The translations under genes were made by a program, and so were the position numbers. Below the pieces are notes generated by a model. The model did no database searches, was not told the origin of the DNA, and saw only the letters and a list, made by a program, of their open reading frames with translations. Below are positions 51,274 to 61,429 of a stretch of 64,000 nt of DNA, one piece after another. The first letter of the stretch is position 1. Each line of letters opens with the position of its first letter. This stretch comes from Pseudomonas uvaldensis. GTDB taxonomy: Bacteria > Pseudomonadota > Gammaproteobacteria > Pseudomonadales > Pseudomonadaceae. Location of the stretch: assembly GCF_021271205.1 (NCBI RefSeq), contig NZ_JAIWKS010000001.1:434001-498000 (forward strand), read 5' to 3'.

Positions 51274-51299
51274 CATCGTGAGCAGGCTCGCTCTCACAG
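51274..51299. repeat. REP element
   Basis: CATCGTGAGCAGGCTCGCTC followed by TCACAG, a slightly diverged copy of the REP palindrome, between fumC and the convergent EamA gene. It may serve as a 3' boundary. Confidence 0.75.
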
Positions 51300-51310
51300 G
51301 GGAATGAACC

Positions 51311-52273
51311 CTATCGCTCTGTAACCATCCGCTCACGCCGGGCCCTGAGCCCGGCCATCAGCGAAGGCCCCAACGCCACCAGCGCCGAACCGAGCACCAC
51401 CAGCACTGCCCCCCCATAGCCCAGCAGATTGATCTGCTCGGCATGGACGTAATCGGGCCACCACCAGGCGGCCAGCGCCACCGCAGCGAAAGTCACCAGC
51501 GGCGTGATCGCCAGGGTCGCACTCACCCGCGAGGCTTCCCAGTGAGCCAGGGCCTCGGCAAACGCACCATAGGCAATCAGGGTGTTGAGGCAGCAGGCCA
51601 ACAGCAGCCAGCCTTGCAAAGGACTCAGTTGCAAGGCCTCCAGCGGATGCACCCACGGCGTGAGCAACAAGGCGCAGAACAGGTAGATCACCATCATCAC
51701 CTGCAAGGAATTCCAGACCGTCAACAATTGCTTCTGGCCCAAGGCGTAGAAGGTCCAGACCGTCGATGCCAGCAGCACCATAAGAACCCCGGCGGTGTAG
51801 TCGCTCAAGGAAGTCAACAATTCCGCGAGGCGCTGGTTGAAGAACAGCGTGAAACCGATCAACAACACCAGCAGGCCGATTCCCTGCCCCAGGCTGAAAC
51901 GCTCCTTGAACACAAACAGGCTGGCCACCAGCAACATGATCGGCCCCATCTGTACCACCAGTTGCGCGGTGCCGGGGCTCAAGCGATTGAGGCCCATCAG
52001 GTACAGGACGTAGTTACCCACCAGTCCCAACACTGCCATTGCCACCAACCAGCCGCCACGCGGGCCAAGCACTTTGCGGCTGGGCAAGCGTCGCGTCGCC
52101 GCCAGGTAGATGAACAGCAGTCCGCCGGACACCAGCAAGCGAAACCAGGTCACGGTGATCGGATCCATCACTTGCAGCACTTGCTTGAGCTTGATTGGCA
52201 GGATGCCCCATAACAGCGCGGTCAATAAGGCGAGCAGCAGGCCGTAGACCCAACGACCGGACGAAATGTGCAT
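51311..52273 (-). CDS. EamA/DMT-superfamily permease (RarD-like)
   Basis: 320 aa with ten predicted membrane helices in two EamA halves; WGILPIKLKQVLQVMDP near residues 22-38 and FYALGQKQLLTVWNSLQ in the second half resemble RarD-type carriers. Substrate unknown, probably export of a small metabolite. The ATG at 52271-52273 is preferred to the longer frame because GGGGATTG precedes it. Confidence 0.85.
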   Translation of the reverse strand: MHISSGRWVYGLLLALLTALLWGILPIKLKQVLQVMDPITVTWFRLLVSGGLLFIYLAATRRLPSRKVLGPRGGWLVAMAVLGLVGNYVLYLMGLNRLSPGTAQLVVQMGPIMLLVASLFVFKERFSLGQGIGLLVLLIGFTLFFNQRLAELLTSLSDYTAGVLMVLLASTVWTFYALGQKQLLTVWNSLQVMMVIYLFCALLLTPWVHPLEALQLSPLQGWLLLACCLNTLIAYGAFAEALAHWEASRVSATLAITPLVTFAAVALAAWWWPDYVHAEQINLLGYGGAVLVVLGSALVALGPSLMAGLRARRERMVTER

Positions 52274-52463
52274 GCAATCCCCGAGGCTCAAGAAAAGAAC
52301 GGCTATTCTAGTTGGAGAATGCTTTGGCGACACAGAGACAGTTGGATACTAACAGTTCGGGCAAAAGGGTATGGCACATTGCCGCCTATCGGCTGGCCAA
52401 GCGCCAGTGAACGGCAACTCATAGAATGCGCCCTTCGTTCGACGCTTTTTTTGGAGCCTTCCA

Positions 52464-52661
52464 ATGCTTGGCAAACGCGCCCAAGACGTCGCCCCGGCGA
52501 TGGTCTTCCCCAGTGACCGGATTTGCCGGATAAACGGTGAATTCTATTTCAGTACCCGGGAAGGCACCCAGGAAGGCCCGTTCGTCAGCCGCGAGGTTGC
52601 CTTGCTCGAAGTCGAGGCCTATATCAAGCGAATGCTGCAGGTGGATAAGGTCGCCAGCTGA
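52464..52661 (+). CDS. Small conserved protein (DUF6316-like)
   Basis: 65 aa soluble protein containing INGEFYFSTREGTQEGPF and EVEAYIKRML. I recognise it as a short Pseudomonas-restricted family without known function. TGGAG precedes the ATG; the following 117 bp hold the second-type REP palindrome. Confidence 0.7.
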   Translation: MLGKRAQDVAPAMVFPSDRICRINGEFYFSTREGTQEGPFVSREVALLEVEAYIKRMLQVDKVAS

Positions 52662-52720
52662 CGACCTTATCGGGACTGTCTGACCGGAGCAACAGACCAA
52701 AGCATCCCGCTGTTAAATGA

Positions 52721-52762
52721 GGGCTGCTGCGCAGCCCAACGGGGATAAATCCCCTCGCCACA
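52721..52762. repeat. Second-type REP-like element with two stems
   Basis: GGGCTGC-TGC-GCAGCCC and GGGGAT-AA-ATCCCC form two adjacent hairpins followed by CTCGCCACAA, between convergent genes. The GGGGAT/ATCCCC part recurs at 34833-34862. It may also terminate both transcripts. Confidence 0.7.
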
Positions 52763-52778
52763 ACAGCTCGCGGCTTGA

Positions 52779-53963
52779 TTACCTCACCGCCTCGAACAAC
52801 CCCGTCGCCCCCATACCGCCGCCCACGCACATGGTCACCACGCCATAACGCAAACTGCGCCGTTGCAGTTCACGCACCAGATGCCCCACTTGGCGCGAGC
52901 CGGTCATGCCGAACGGATGGCCAATGGCGATCGAGCCGCCGTTGACGTTGTATTTCTCGTTGTCGATCTCCAGGCGATTGCGGCTGTACAGGCACTGGGA
53001 CGCGAACGCCTCGTTGAGCTCCCACAGATCGATGTCAGCGATCTGCAGTCCCTTGGCCTTGAGCAGTTTCGGTACCGAGAACACCGGACCGATGCCCATT
53101 TCGTCCGGCTCGCAACCGGCCACGGTAAAGCCACGAAAAAACGCCTTGGGCCTGAGCCCCAGGGCCAGGGCTTTTTCCAGGCTCATCACCAGGGTCATCG
53201 AAGCACCGTCGGAGAGTTGCGACGAGTTGCCCGCCGTAACCGATCCGTCCTCGGCGAACACCGGCTTCAAGCCGGCCAGGCTCTCATAGGTCGTGTCCGG
53301 GCGGTTGCAATCGTCGCGATCGACCACCCCATCGAGGATCTGCACCGCACCGGTGTGCTTGTCTTCGACCTTGTACTTGACCGCCATCGGCACGATCTCA
53401 TCCTGAAAAAAGCCCGCCGCCTGGGCGCGGGCGGTGCGTTGCTGGCTCTGCAAGGCGTAGCGGTCCTGCTCCTCGCGGCTGACCTGATAACGGCGTGCGA
53501 CGATCTCGGCAGTCTGGCCCATGGGAAAATAGATCCCCGGTACCTGTTCCTTGAGCAACGGATTGATCAGGTTGTCGGTGTTGACGCTTTTCATCGTCAG
53601 GCTGATGGACTCCACGCCCCCGGCCACGATGATCTCGCTGCAACCGGAGGCGATCTGGTTGGCAGCGATGGCGATGGCTTGCAGGCCGGAAGAACAGAAA
53701 CGGTTGAGTGTCATGCCGGCGGTGCCGGTGCCCAGGTGGGACAGCACCGCCACGTTACGACCAATGTTATAACCCTGGGCTCCCTCGTTGGAGCCGGCGC
53801 CGACAATGCAGTCTTCGACGCTGGCGGGGTCGATATCACTGCGCGTCAGCAGCGCGTTGACGCAATGGGCCGCCATGTCATCCGGCCGAGTCATGTTGAA
53901 CTTGCCACGAAAGGACTTGGCCAGGCCAGTCCGGACGCTGTCGACGATCACCACTTCACGCAT
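52779..53963 (-). CDS. Acetyl-CoA C-acyltransferase (thiolase family)
   Basis: 394 aa thiolase. FCSSGLQA near residue 88 has the acylated cysteine; NEAFASQ, GHPFGMTGSR and CVGGGMG carry the remaining catalytic residues. It likely cleaves beta-ketoacyl-CoA in fatty acid or related degradation. It stands alone, with no hydratase/dehydrogenase partner adjacent, so the exact substrate is open. GAGGTAGCGCC precedes the ATG. Confidence 0.9.
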   Translation of the reverse strand: MREVVIVDSVRTGLAKSFRGKFNMTRPDDMAAHCVNALLTRSDIDPASVEDCIVGAGSNEGAQGYNIGRNVAVLSHLGTGTAGMTLNRFCSSGLQAIAIAANQIASGCSEIIVAGGVESISLTMKSVNTDNLINPLLKEQVPGIYFPMGQTAEIVARRYQVSREEQDRYALQSQQRTARAQAAGFFQDEIVPMAVKYKVEDKHTGAVQILDGVVDRDDCNRPDTTYESLAGLKPVFAEDGSVTAGNSSQLSDGASMTLVMSLEKALALGLRPKAFFRGFTVAGCEPDEMGIGPVFSVPKLLKAKGLQIADIDLWELNEAFASQCLYSRNRLEIDNEKYNVNGGSIAIGHPFGMTGSRQVGHLVRELQRRSLRYGVVTMCVGGGMGATGLFEAVR

Positions 53964-54068
53964 GGCGCTACCTCATTGTCGTTATTGGATTAAGTGACAA
54001 CGAGCATAGATCCGACACATAACCGATCGCGATGATCATTCACCTCGCGTATGCAGCGTCATCGTTGG

Positions 54069-55577
54069 CTACTTCTTGCGCGCCTGCCTTGCACTGCGTT
54101 CGAACGCTGCCTCCAGCGCCTCATTGAGGGTGCGCAACACCTTGACCCGTGCCCAGCGCTTGTCGTTGGCCTCCACCAGGGTCCAGGGGGAGATCTCCGT
54201 GCTGGTGCGATCCACCATGTCACATACCGCTGACCGGTAGGCGTCCCACTTGTCTCGATTGCGCCAGTCGTCCTCGGTGATCTTGAATCGCTTGAATGGA
54301 ATTTCCTCGCGCTCCTGGAAACGTTCGAGCTGGGTTTGCTTGTCGATAGCCAGCCAGAACTTGACCACCACCACACCGGCGTCGGCGATCTGCTCCTCGA
54401 AATCGTTGATTTCGCCGTAGGCTCGCAACCAATCGGCCCGGCTGCAAAAACCTTCGACCCGCTCCACCAAAACCCGTCCATACCAGGAGCGATCGAACAT
54501 GGTGAACTTGCCCCGTGCCGGAATGTGCCGCCAGAACCGCCACATATAGGGATGGGCGCGCTCTTCTTCAGTGGGCGCAGCGATCGGCACGATGCTGTAC
54601 TGGCGCGGATCGAGGGCCGCCGCCACCCGCCGGATTGCCCCACCCTTGCCCGCCGCATCGTTACCCTCGAACACGGCCACCAGAGCATGTCGGCGCATCC
54701 GTTTGTCCCGCAACAAACCGGCGAACCGTGCCTGTTCGGTGATCAACTGTTCTTCGTAGTCGGCCTTGTCCAGGCGTAAGGTCATGTCGAGGCTGTCGAT
54801 CAAAGTGATCTGCTCGTCTAGCGCCGGCAACGGCGCCACGCTGACTTTCTCCGGCTTGATCTTCGGCCGGTCCAGAGCCTGACGCAACCCTTCGAGCAGA
54901 ATCCTGCCGACCGTGAGGCTGCGGTAGCAGGCATCCATGCCTTCGATGACATGCCACGGCGCGTAATCGCGACTGGTCCGGCGCAGCACCCTTTCGCCAT
55001 ACTTGACGAATTTGTCGTAGGTCTCGGATTGCTGCCAGTCCAGCGGGCTGATGCGCCAGCTGTGCAGCGGGTCATCCTTGAGGCTCTTGAGCCGGGCCTT
55101 CATCTGCTTCTTGGACAGATGGAACCAGAACTTGAAGATCAACGCGCCCTCATCGCAAAGCATTTTCTCCAGGCGCTCGGCCGCGTTGATCGCCTGGTCC
55201 AGCCGAGGATCCTTGAACTCGCCATGAACCCGCCCCTGGAGCATCTGGCTGTACCAGTTGCCGAAGAAAATCCCCATGCGCCCCTTGGCCGGCAGCATTC
55301 GCCAATAGCGCCAGGCCGGTGGCCGCGCCAGCTCCTCATCGGTCTGCTGGTCGAAGGTGCGCACTTCGATCAACCGCGGATCCATCCATTCGTTAAGCAA
55401 CTTCACCGTCTCGCCCTTGCCCGCCCCTTCGATACCGTTGATCAACACGATGACCGGAAAGCGCCCCTGCTGGTGCAACTCGAACTGGGCTTCGAGCAAC
55501 GCTTCACGCAAGGCCGGCACTTCGGCTTCAAAGGTGTCTTTATCGATGACGTGGCCGATTTCGGCGGATTCGAACAT
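54069..55577 (-). CDS. pap: Polyphosphate:AMP phosphotransferase (two-domain PPK2)
   Basis: 502 aa, twice the size of one-domain PPK2. Domain 1 has IVLINGIEGAGKGE, FFGNWYS; domain 2 has VAVFEGNDAAGKGGAIRR near 305-322 and FDRSWYGRVLVERVEGF. Such tandem (class II) enzymes use polyphosphate to turn AMP into ADP, and typically only the second domain is catalytic. AAGGAGCTGCCC precedes the ATG. Confidence 0.9.
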   Translation of the reverse strand: MFESAEIGHVIDKDTFEAEVPALREALLEAQFELHQQGRFPVIVLINGIEGAGKGETVKLLNEWMDPRLIEVRTFDQQTDEELARPPAWRYWRMLPAKGRMGIFFGNWYSQMLQGRVHGEFKDPRLDQAINAAERLEKMLCDEGALIFKFWFHLSKKQMKARLKSLKDDPLHSWRISPLDWQQSETYDKFVKYGERVLRRTSRDYAPWHVIEGMDACYRSLTVGRILLEGLRQALDRPKIKPEKVSVAPLPALDEQITLIDSLDMTLRLDKADYEEQLITEQARFAGLLRDKRMRRHALVAVFEGNDAAGKGGAIRRVAAALDPRQYSIVPIAAPTEEERAHPYMWRFWRHIPARGKFTMFDRSWYGRVLVERVEGFCSRADWLRAYGEINDFEEQIADAGVVVVKFWLAIDKQTQLERFQEREEIPFKRFKITEDDWRNRDKWDAYRSAVCDMVDRTSTEISPWTLVEANDKRWARVKVLRTLNEALEAAFERSARQARKK

Positions 55578-55728
55578 GGGCAGCTCCTTCCAGGGAATGG
55601 GCCAAGACTAGCGGATTGGATACGCCGACGCGCAGCAGATTCCATCCAGATGCGCAGTCTGTTGCGATGGATCAAGCAAGCCGATAGCGATCGGCTAGAA
55701 TGGCCTCCCCGTTTTCACCGAGCCTGCC

Positions 55729-57711
55729 ATGACACCCATCCAGCTCCACGCCCAACTCGACTGGGACGAACACGGTCGCCCGCGCTCGCGGGTGTTCGAC
55801 GACGTGTATTTTTCCGACCACTCGGGGCTGGAAGAAACCCGCTACGTGTTCCTGGAGCAGAACAACCTGGCCGAGCGTTTTACCGCGTTGCCGGACAACG
55901 GCCGGCTGGTGATCGGTGAAACCGGCTTTGGCACCGGTCTGAATTTCCTCTGTGCCTGGCAGTTGTTCGAGCAATGCGCGCCGGCCGGGGCACGCTTGCA
56001 CTTTGTCAGCGTCGAAAAATACCCGCTGACTCCGGCGGACCTGCAGCGCGCGCTCGCCCTGTGGCCGTCGCTCAAGGGCCAGGCCGATCAACTGCTTGAA
56101 CAGTACGTCGCGATTCACCAGGGCTTCCAGCGCCTGGTACTGGCGGGTGGACGCGTCACGCTGACCCTGATGATCGGCGACGCGTTGGAACAGTTGCCGC
56201 AACTGGACGGGCAGATCGACGCCTGGTTCCTGGACGGCTTCGCGCCGGCCAGGAATCCCGATATGTGGACCGCCGAACTGTTCGCCGAGCTGGCGCGGCT
56301 GGCGGCACCCGACGCCACCTTGAGTACCTTCACCAGTACAGGTTGGGTGCGCCGGCTGCTGAACTCGGCCGGATTCAAGATGAAGCGCACACCGGGCATC
56401 GGCCATAAATGGGAAATTCTTCGAGGGACTTATCTCGGCTGGCCGGAGCAGACGCCGGCACCATCCCAGGCGAAACCCTGGTATGACCGCCCCGCCCCAC
56501 TGGCCGGAGAGCGCCGCGCACTGGTGATCGGCGGCGGCCTGGCCGGTTGCGCCAGCGCGGCCAGTCTCGCGGCACGAGGCTGGCAGGTCACGCTGCTGGA
56601 ACGCCACGCCGGATTGGCCGAAGAAGCGTCCGGTAACCCCCAGGGCGTGCTGTACCTCAAGCTTTCCGCCCATGGCACGGCATTGTCGCAGATAATCCTC
56701 AGCGGTTTCGGCTACACCCGACGCTTGCTCGAACATCTGCAACGGGGCGTTGACTGGGACGGTTGTGGTGTCCTGCAACTGGCCTTCAACCACAAGGAAG
56801 CCGAACGCCAGGCCCAACTGGCCGAGGCGTTTCCCCAAGATTTGCTGCATCGACTCGACCAGCCCGAGGCCGAGGCGCGCGCGGGCATCGGCCTGGCCTG
56901 TGGCGGCGTGTTCTATCCCGAGGGTGGTTGGGTGCATCCGCCGGCGTTGTGCCGCTGGCAGGCTTCGGCGCCGGCCATCGACCTACAGACTCACCATGAA
57001 GTATTGGAGCTGCGCCGCGTCGACGGGCAATGGCAAGCTTGGGATGGCAAACGGTGCCTGGCCAGCGCACCGGTGGCGATCCTCGCCAGTGCCGCCGAAA
57101 TCAAACGTTTCGAACCGGCCGCCGACCTGCCGCTCAAGCGCATCCGCGGGCAGATCACTCGCTTGCCGCAGACCGCCCGCAGCCAGGACCTGCGCACCGT
57201 GGTCTGCGCCGAAGGCTACGTGGCCCCGGTGCGGCTGGGCGAGCATACCCTCGGTGCCAGTTTCGACTTCAACAGCGACGACCTGACCCCCACCGCTGCC
57301 GAACATGCCGGCAACCTACAGATGCTGGAGGAAATTTCCGCCGATCTGCTGGATCGTCTGGAGGCCGACGCCCTGGCCCCGGAAAACCTCGAAGGCCGCG
57401 CGGCGTTCCGTTGCACCAGCCCGGACTACCTGCCCATCGTCGGCCCATTGGCCGATAGCCAAGCGTTCACCGAGGCCTATTCGGTACTGGGCAAGGATGC
57501 CCGCCAGGTACCGGATACCCCCTGCCCCTGGCTCGACGGCCTGTACATCAACAGCGGCCACGGGTCCCGGGGCCTGATCACCGCCCCGCTGTCGGGCGAA
57601 TTGATCGCCGCCTGGCTGGAAAACGAACCCCTTCCTCTGCCCCGCAGCGTGGCCGAGGCCTGCCACCCGAACCGGTTTGCGTTGCGGTCGTTGATTCGTG
57701 GCAAACCCTGA
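55729..57711 (+). CDS. mnmC: Bifunctional tRNA (mnm5s2U34)-methyltransferase / FAD-dependent oxidoreductase
   Basis: 660 aa. The first 240 residues are a SAM methyltransferase with GETGFGTGLNFLCAW near 64-78 and WFLDGFAPARNPDMW; the rest is a DAO-type FAD oxidoreductase beginning ALVIGGGLAGCASAASLA near 264 and ending GHGSRGLITAPLSGELIA. It removes the carboxymethyl group of cmnm5U34 and methylates the product in tRNA. Confidence 0.96.
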   Translation: MTPIQLHAQLDWDEHGRPRSRVFDDVYFSDHSGLEETRYVFLEQNNLAERFTALPDNGRLVIGETGFGTGLNFLCAWQLFEQCAPAGARLHFVSVEKYPLTPADLQRALALWPSLKGQADQLLEQYVAIHQGFQRLVLAGGRVTLTLMIGDALEQLPQLDGQIDAWFLDGFAPARNPDMWTAELFAELARLAAPDATLSTFTSTGWVRRLLNSAGFKMKRTPGIGHKWEILRGTYLGWPEQTPAPSQAKPWYDRPAPLAGERRALVIGGGLAGCASAASLAARGWQVTLLERHAGLAEEASGNPQGVLYLKLSAHGTALSQIILSGFGYTRRLLEHLQRGVDWDGCGVLQLAFNHKEAERQAQLAEAFPQDLLHRLDQPEAEARAGIGLACGGVFYPEGGWVHPPALCRWQASAPAIDLQTHHEVLELRRVDGQWQAWDGKRCLASAPVAILASAAEIKRFEPAADLPLKRIRGQITRLPQTARSQDLRTVVCAEGYVAPVRLGEHTLGASFDFNSDDLTPTAAEHAGNLQMLEEISADLLDRLEADALAPENLEGRAAFRCTSPDYLPIVGPLADSQAFTEAYSVLGKDARQVPDTPCPWLDGLYINSGHGSRGLITAPLSGELIAAWLENEPLPLPRSVAEACHPNRFALRSLIRGKP

Positions 57712-57737
57712 CACCATTGCCGACATGCCACAACATC

Positions 57738-57755
57738 TGTGGGAGCGAGCCAGTC
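57738..57755. repeat. Half REP element
   Basis: TGTGGGAGCGAGCC between mnmC and asnO is the outer half of the REP palindrome without its partner arm. Confidence 0.5.
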
Positions 57756-57881
57756 CCCATCCATCGGCTTATAACGCATCGATATAAAACTCACGGCAAT
57801 CCCTCCGGTCAGTTTCAGAGTACCCGCCCTATCGGCGCGTACCGCTTGACCCCTCCCCAACGGAAAAACCGGTAAGGACTT

Positions 57882-59654
57882 ATGTGCGGATTAGCTGGAG
57901 AGTTACGTTTCGATCAACAACCTGCGGACCTTGCGGCCGTAGAGCGAATCACCCATCACTTGGCCCCTCGCGGCCCCGACGCGTGGGGCTTCCATAGCCA
58001 GGGCCCGATTGCCCTGGGCCACCGTCGCCTGAAAATCATGGACCTGTCCGATGGCTCGGCCCAGCCGATGATCGACAATCAACTGGGTCTGTCCCTGGCG
58101 TTCAACGGTGCGATCTATAACTATCCGGAACTGCGCGCCGAGCTCGAAGCGCTGGGCTATGCCTTTTACTCGGGTGGCGACACCGAAGTGCTGCTCAAGG
58201 GCTATCACGCCTGGGGTGAAGCGCTGCTGCCCAAGCTCAACGGCATGTTCGCCTTCGCCATCTGGGAACGCGACGCCAAGCGGCTGTTCCTCGCCCGCGA
58301 CCGGCTCGGCGTCAAGCCTTTATACCTGTCGCGCACCGGCCAGCGGTTGCGTTTTGCCTCCGCGCTGCCGGCACTGCTCAAGGGGGGCGACATCAGTCCG
58401 GTGCTCGACCCGGTGGCACTCAATCACTTTCTGAATTTCCACGCAGTGGTCCCGGCCCCCCGCACGTTGCTGGCCGGCGTTGAAAAACTGCCACCGGCCA
58501 CCTGGATGCGCATCGAAGCCGATGGCAGCAGCGAACAGAAAACCTGGTGGACCCTGCCCTACGGCCCACGAGCCGATGAACAGAACCTTAACCTGGAAGA
58601 CTGGATCGATCGCGTGCTCGACAGTACCCGCGAGGCTGTCGCGATCCGTCAGCGGGCCGCCGTGGATGTCGGTGTGCTGCTGTCCGGCGGCGTGGATTCG
58701 AGCATGCTGGTAGGACTGTTGCGGGAAGTCGGTGTGGAAAACCTGTCGACCTTCTCCATCGGTTTCCAAGATGCCGGTGGCGAGCGAGGTGACGAGTTCC
58801 AGTATTCGGACCTGATCGCCAAGCACTACGGCACCCGTCATCACCAGTTGCGCATCGACGAAAAAGAGATCATCGAACAACTGCCGGCGGCTTTCCGCGC
58901 CATGAGCGAACCGATGGTCAGCCACGACTGCATTGCGTTCTATCTGCTATCGCGGGAAGTGTCCAAGCATTGCAAAGTGGTGCAAAGCGGCCAGGGCGCC
59001 GATGAACTGTTCGCCGGTTACCACTGGTACCCGCAGGTGGACGGTGCCAGCGACCCTTACGCGGCCTATCGTGCGGCGTTCTTTGATCGCAGTTATGAAG
59101 AGTACGCCGCCACCGTGCAACCCCAATGGCTGGTCGCTCACGACGCGGCCGGTGATTTCGTCAAGGACCACTTCGCCCAGCCGGGTGCAGACGCGGCGGT
59201 GGACAAGGCGCTGCGCCTGGACAGCACCGTGATGCTGGTAGACGACCCGGTCAAGCGAGTCGACAACATGACCATGGCCTGGGGTCTGGAAGCTCGCACG
59301 CCGTTCCTGGATTACCGACTGGTAGAACTCTCGGCCCGGGTCCCGGCGAAATTCAAATTGCCCGACGGCGGCAAGCAGGTGCTCAAGGAAGCGGCCCGGC
59401 GGGTGATCCCCGGCGAAGTGATCGACCGCAAGAAGGGCTATTTCCCGGTGCCCGGTCTCAAGCACCTGGAAGGCGATACCCTCGCCTGGGTTCGCGAACT
59501 GCTGCTGGACCCGAGCCAGGATCGCGGCCTGTTCAAACCGGCCATGCTCGACCGCCTGCTCACCGACCCTAACGGCCAGCTCACCCCATTGCGCGGCTCC
59601 CGGCTGTGGCAACTGGCAGCGCTGAACCTGTGGCTCAGCGAGCAAGGAATCTGA
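57882..59654 (+). CDS. asnO: N-acetylglutaminylglutamine amidotransferase (asparagine synthase-like)
   Basis: 590 aa. The start MCGLAGELRFD places Cys2 as the class II glutamine amidotransferase nucleophile; GPDAWGFHSQGPIALGHRRL and the ATP-pyrophosphatase loop VGVLLSGGVDSSMLVGL near 265-281 define the asparagine-synthase fold. With the ngg and peptidase genes downstream it matches the NAGGN osmolyte cluster, where this enzyme amidates N-acetylglutaminylglutamine. TAAGGA precedes the ATG. Confidence 0.9.
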   Translation: MCGLAGELRFDQQPADLAAVERITHHLAPRGPDAWGFHSQGPIALGHRRLKIMDLSDGSAQPMIDNQLGLSLAFNGAIYNYPELRAELEALGYAFYSGGDTEVLLKGYHAWGEALLPKLNGMFAFAIWERDAKRLFLARDRLGVKPLYLSRTGQRLRFASALPALLKGGDISPVLDPVALNHFLNFHAVVPAPRTLLAGVEKLPPATWMRIEADGSSEQKTWWTLPYGPRADEQNLNLEDWIDRVLDSTREAVAIRQRAAVDVGVLLSGGVDSSMLVGLLREVGVENLSTFSIGFQDAGGERGDEFQYSDLIAKHYGTRHHQLRIDEKEIIEQLPAAFRAMSEPMVSHDCIAFYLLSREVSKHCKVVQSGQGADELFAGYHWYPQVDGASDPYAAYRAAFFDRSYEEYAATVQPQWLVAHDAAGDFVKDHFAQPGADAAVDKALRLDSTVMLVDDPVKRVDNMTMAWGLEARTPFLDYRLVELSARVPAKFKLPDGGKQVLKEAARRVIPGEVIDRKKGYFPVPGLKHLEGDTLAWVRELLLDPSQDRGLFKPAMLDRLLTDPNGQLTPLRGSRLWQLAALNLWLSEQGI

Positions 59655-59657
59655 TTG

Positions 59658-61406
59658 ATGAAACCCAACCCTACCGTTCACAACCAACGCCTGCTGCGCG
59701 GCCAGGCCCCCTCCTACGAGCGCTTGCAGGCTCGTCTGGCCGAAGATGGCAGCGAACTGGGCGCAGCTCCCATCGCCGTGCATTGCGGCTGGGGCCGATT
59801 GCTGATCGGCCACACCTTCCCGGACCCTGCCACCCTGGCCCGGGAGCTGCTCAACGAACAACCCGGCGAGCGCGACATCGCGTTATACGTCGCCGCTCCC
59901 CAGCAAGTGCTGGGACTGGAGCCGGCGCATCTGTTCCTCGATCCCTCCGACACACTGCGCCTGTGGTTCAGCGACTATCGGCAAGCCACACGGGTGTTTC
60001 GCGGTTTCCGAATTCGCCGGGCCCAGAGCGAGACCGACTGGCAAGCCATCAACCAGCTCTACCTGGCCCGGGGCATGCTGCCTATCGACGCACAACGACT
60101 GACCCCGCGCCACCAGGGAGGGCCGGTCTATTGGTTGGCGGAAGACGATGACACCGGCGCGGTGATCGGCAGCGTCATGGGCCTGAATCACCAGAAAGCC
60201 TTCAACGATCCGGAAAACGGCAGCAGCCTCTGGTGCCTGGCCGTGGACCCGCAATGTTCAAGGCCAGGGGTTGGCGAAGTGCTGGTGCGTCACCTCATCG
60301 AGCACTTCATGAGCCGGGGGTTGAGTTACCTCGACCTGTCGGTGCTGCACGATAACCGCCTGGCGAAAAACCTTTATGCCAAGCTCGGCTTCCGTAACCT
60401 GTCCACCTTTGCCATCAAGCGCAAGAACGGCATCAATCAACCGCTGTTCCTGGGCCCGGGGCCCGAAGCGCAATTCAATCCCTATGCCCGGATCATCGTC
60501 GACGAGGCGCATCGCCGGGGTATCGAAGTGCAGGTGGACGACGCGGAGGCCGGGCTGTTCACGCTGATCCACGGCAGCCGCCGGGTTCGTTGCCGCGAAT
60601 CCCTGAGCGACCTGACCAGCGCCATCAGCATGACGTTGTGCCAGAACAAAAGCCTGACCCACAAGGTCCTGAAAAACGCCGGCCTGAACCTGCCGGCCCA
60701 ACAGATGGCAGGCAATGCCGACGACAACCTGGCGTTTCTCGATGAGCACGCACGGGTGGTGGTCAAGCCGCTGGACGGTGAACAGGGCCAGGGCGTGGCG
60801 GTGGACCTGCGCACCATCGAAGACGTGCAGAGCGCCATCGAAGCCGCCCGGCAATTTGACAGCCGGGTGCTGTTGGAGAGTTTCCACGAAGGCTTGGACC
60901 TGCGGATCCTGGTGATCAACTTCGAAGTGGTGGCAGCAGCGATCCGGCGTCCGGCGGAGGTGATCGGTGACGGCCAGCACACCATCGGCGCGTTGATCGA
61001 AGCACAGAGCCGCCGTCGGCAGGCGGCTACCGGGGGCGAAAGCAAAATCCCGATGGACGCGGAGACCCAACGCACCCTGAGCGCGGCGGGTTATGACTAC
61101 GACAGTGTCCTGCCGGCTGGCGAACATCTGTTCGTGCGACGCACGGCTAACCTTCACACAGGCGGCGTGCTGGAGGATGTCACCGGCATTCTTCATCCGA
61201 CCCTGGCCGATGCGGCGGTACGCGCCGCGCGGGCGCTGGACATTCCCATGGTTGGCCTCGACCTTCTGGTGCCAGCTGCCGACCAGCCCGAATACGTCTT
61301 CATCGAAGCCAACGAACGCGCCGGCCTGGCCAATCATGAACCGCAACCTACCGCCGAGCGTTTTGTGGATCTGTTGTTTCCCCATAGCCAGGCGGTGGCC
61401 TTATAG
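59658..61406 (+). CDS. ngg: N-acetylglutaminylglutamine synthetase (GNAT + ATP-grasp)
   Basis: 582 aa. The N-terminal half has an acetyltransferase domain (IGSVMGLNHQKAFNDPENGS, LWCLAVDPQCSRPGVGEVLV near 195-214) and the C-terminal half is ATP-grasp (RVVVKPLDGEQGQGVAVDLR near 370, ending YVFIEANERAGLANHEP). It joins glutamines into the osmoprotectant dipeptide. I use ATG 59658, 3 bp after the asnO stop, rather than the TTG just before it. Confidence 0.88.
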   Translation: MKPNPTVHNQRLLRGQAPSYERLQARLAEDGSELGAAPIAVHCGWGRLLIGHTFPDPATLARELLNEQPGERDIALYVAAPQQVLGLEPAHLFLDPSDTLRLWFSDYRQATRVFRGFRIRRAQSETDWQAINQLYLARGMLPIDAQRLTPRHQGGPVYWLAEDDDTGAVIGSVMGLNHQKAFNDPENGSSLWCLAVDPQCSRPGVGEVLVRHLIEHFMSRGLSYLDLSVLHDNRLAKNLYAKLGFRNLSTFAIKRKNGINQPLFLGPGPEAQFNPYARIIVDEAHRRGIEVQVDDAEAGLFTLIHGSRRVRCRESLSDLTSAISMTLCQNKSLTHKVLKNAGLNLPAQQMAGNADDNLAFLDEHARVVVKPLDGEQGQGVAVDLRTIEDVQSAIEAARQFDSRVLLESFHEGLDLRILVINFEVVAAAIRRPAEVIGDGQHTIGALIEAQSRRRQAATGGESKIPMDAETQRTLSAAGYDYDSVLPAGEHLFVRRTANLHTGGVLEDVTGILHPTLADAAVRAARALDIPMVGLDLLVPAADQPEYVFIEANERAGLANHEPQPTAERFVDLLFPHSQAVAL

Positions 61407-61429
61407 CGATGTAGCGCCTGAGCGGGCCT

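Noticed and set aside
60258..61385. 375-aa minus-strand frame over ngg
   Set aside because: Shadow of the ATP-grasp coding frame; composition rich in Gln/His/Val as in other antisense frames here.
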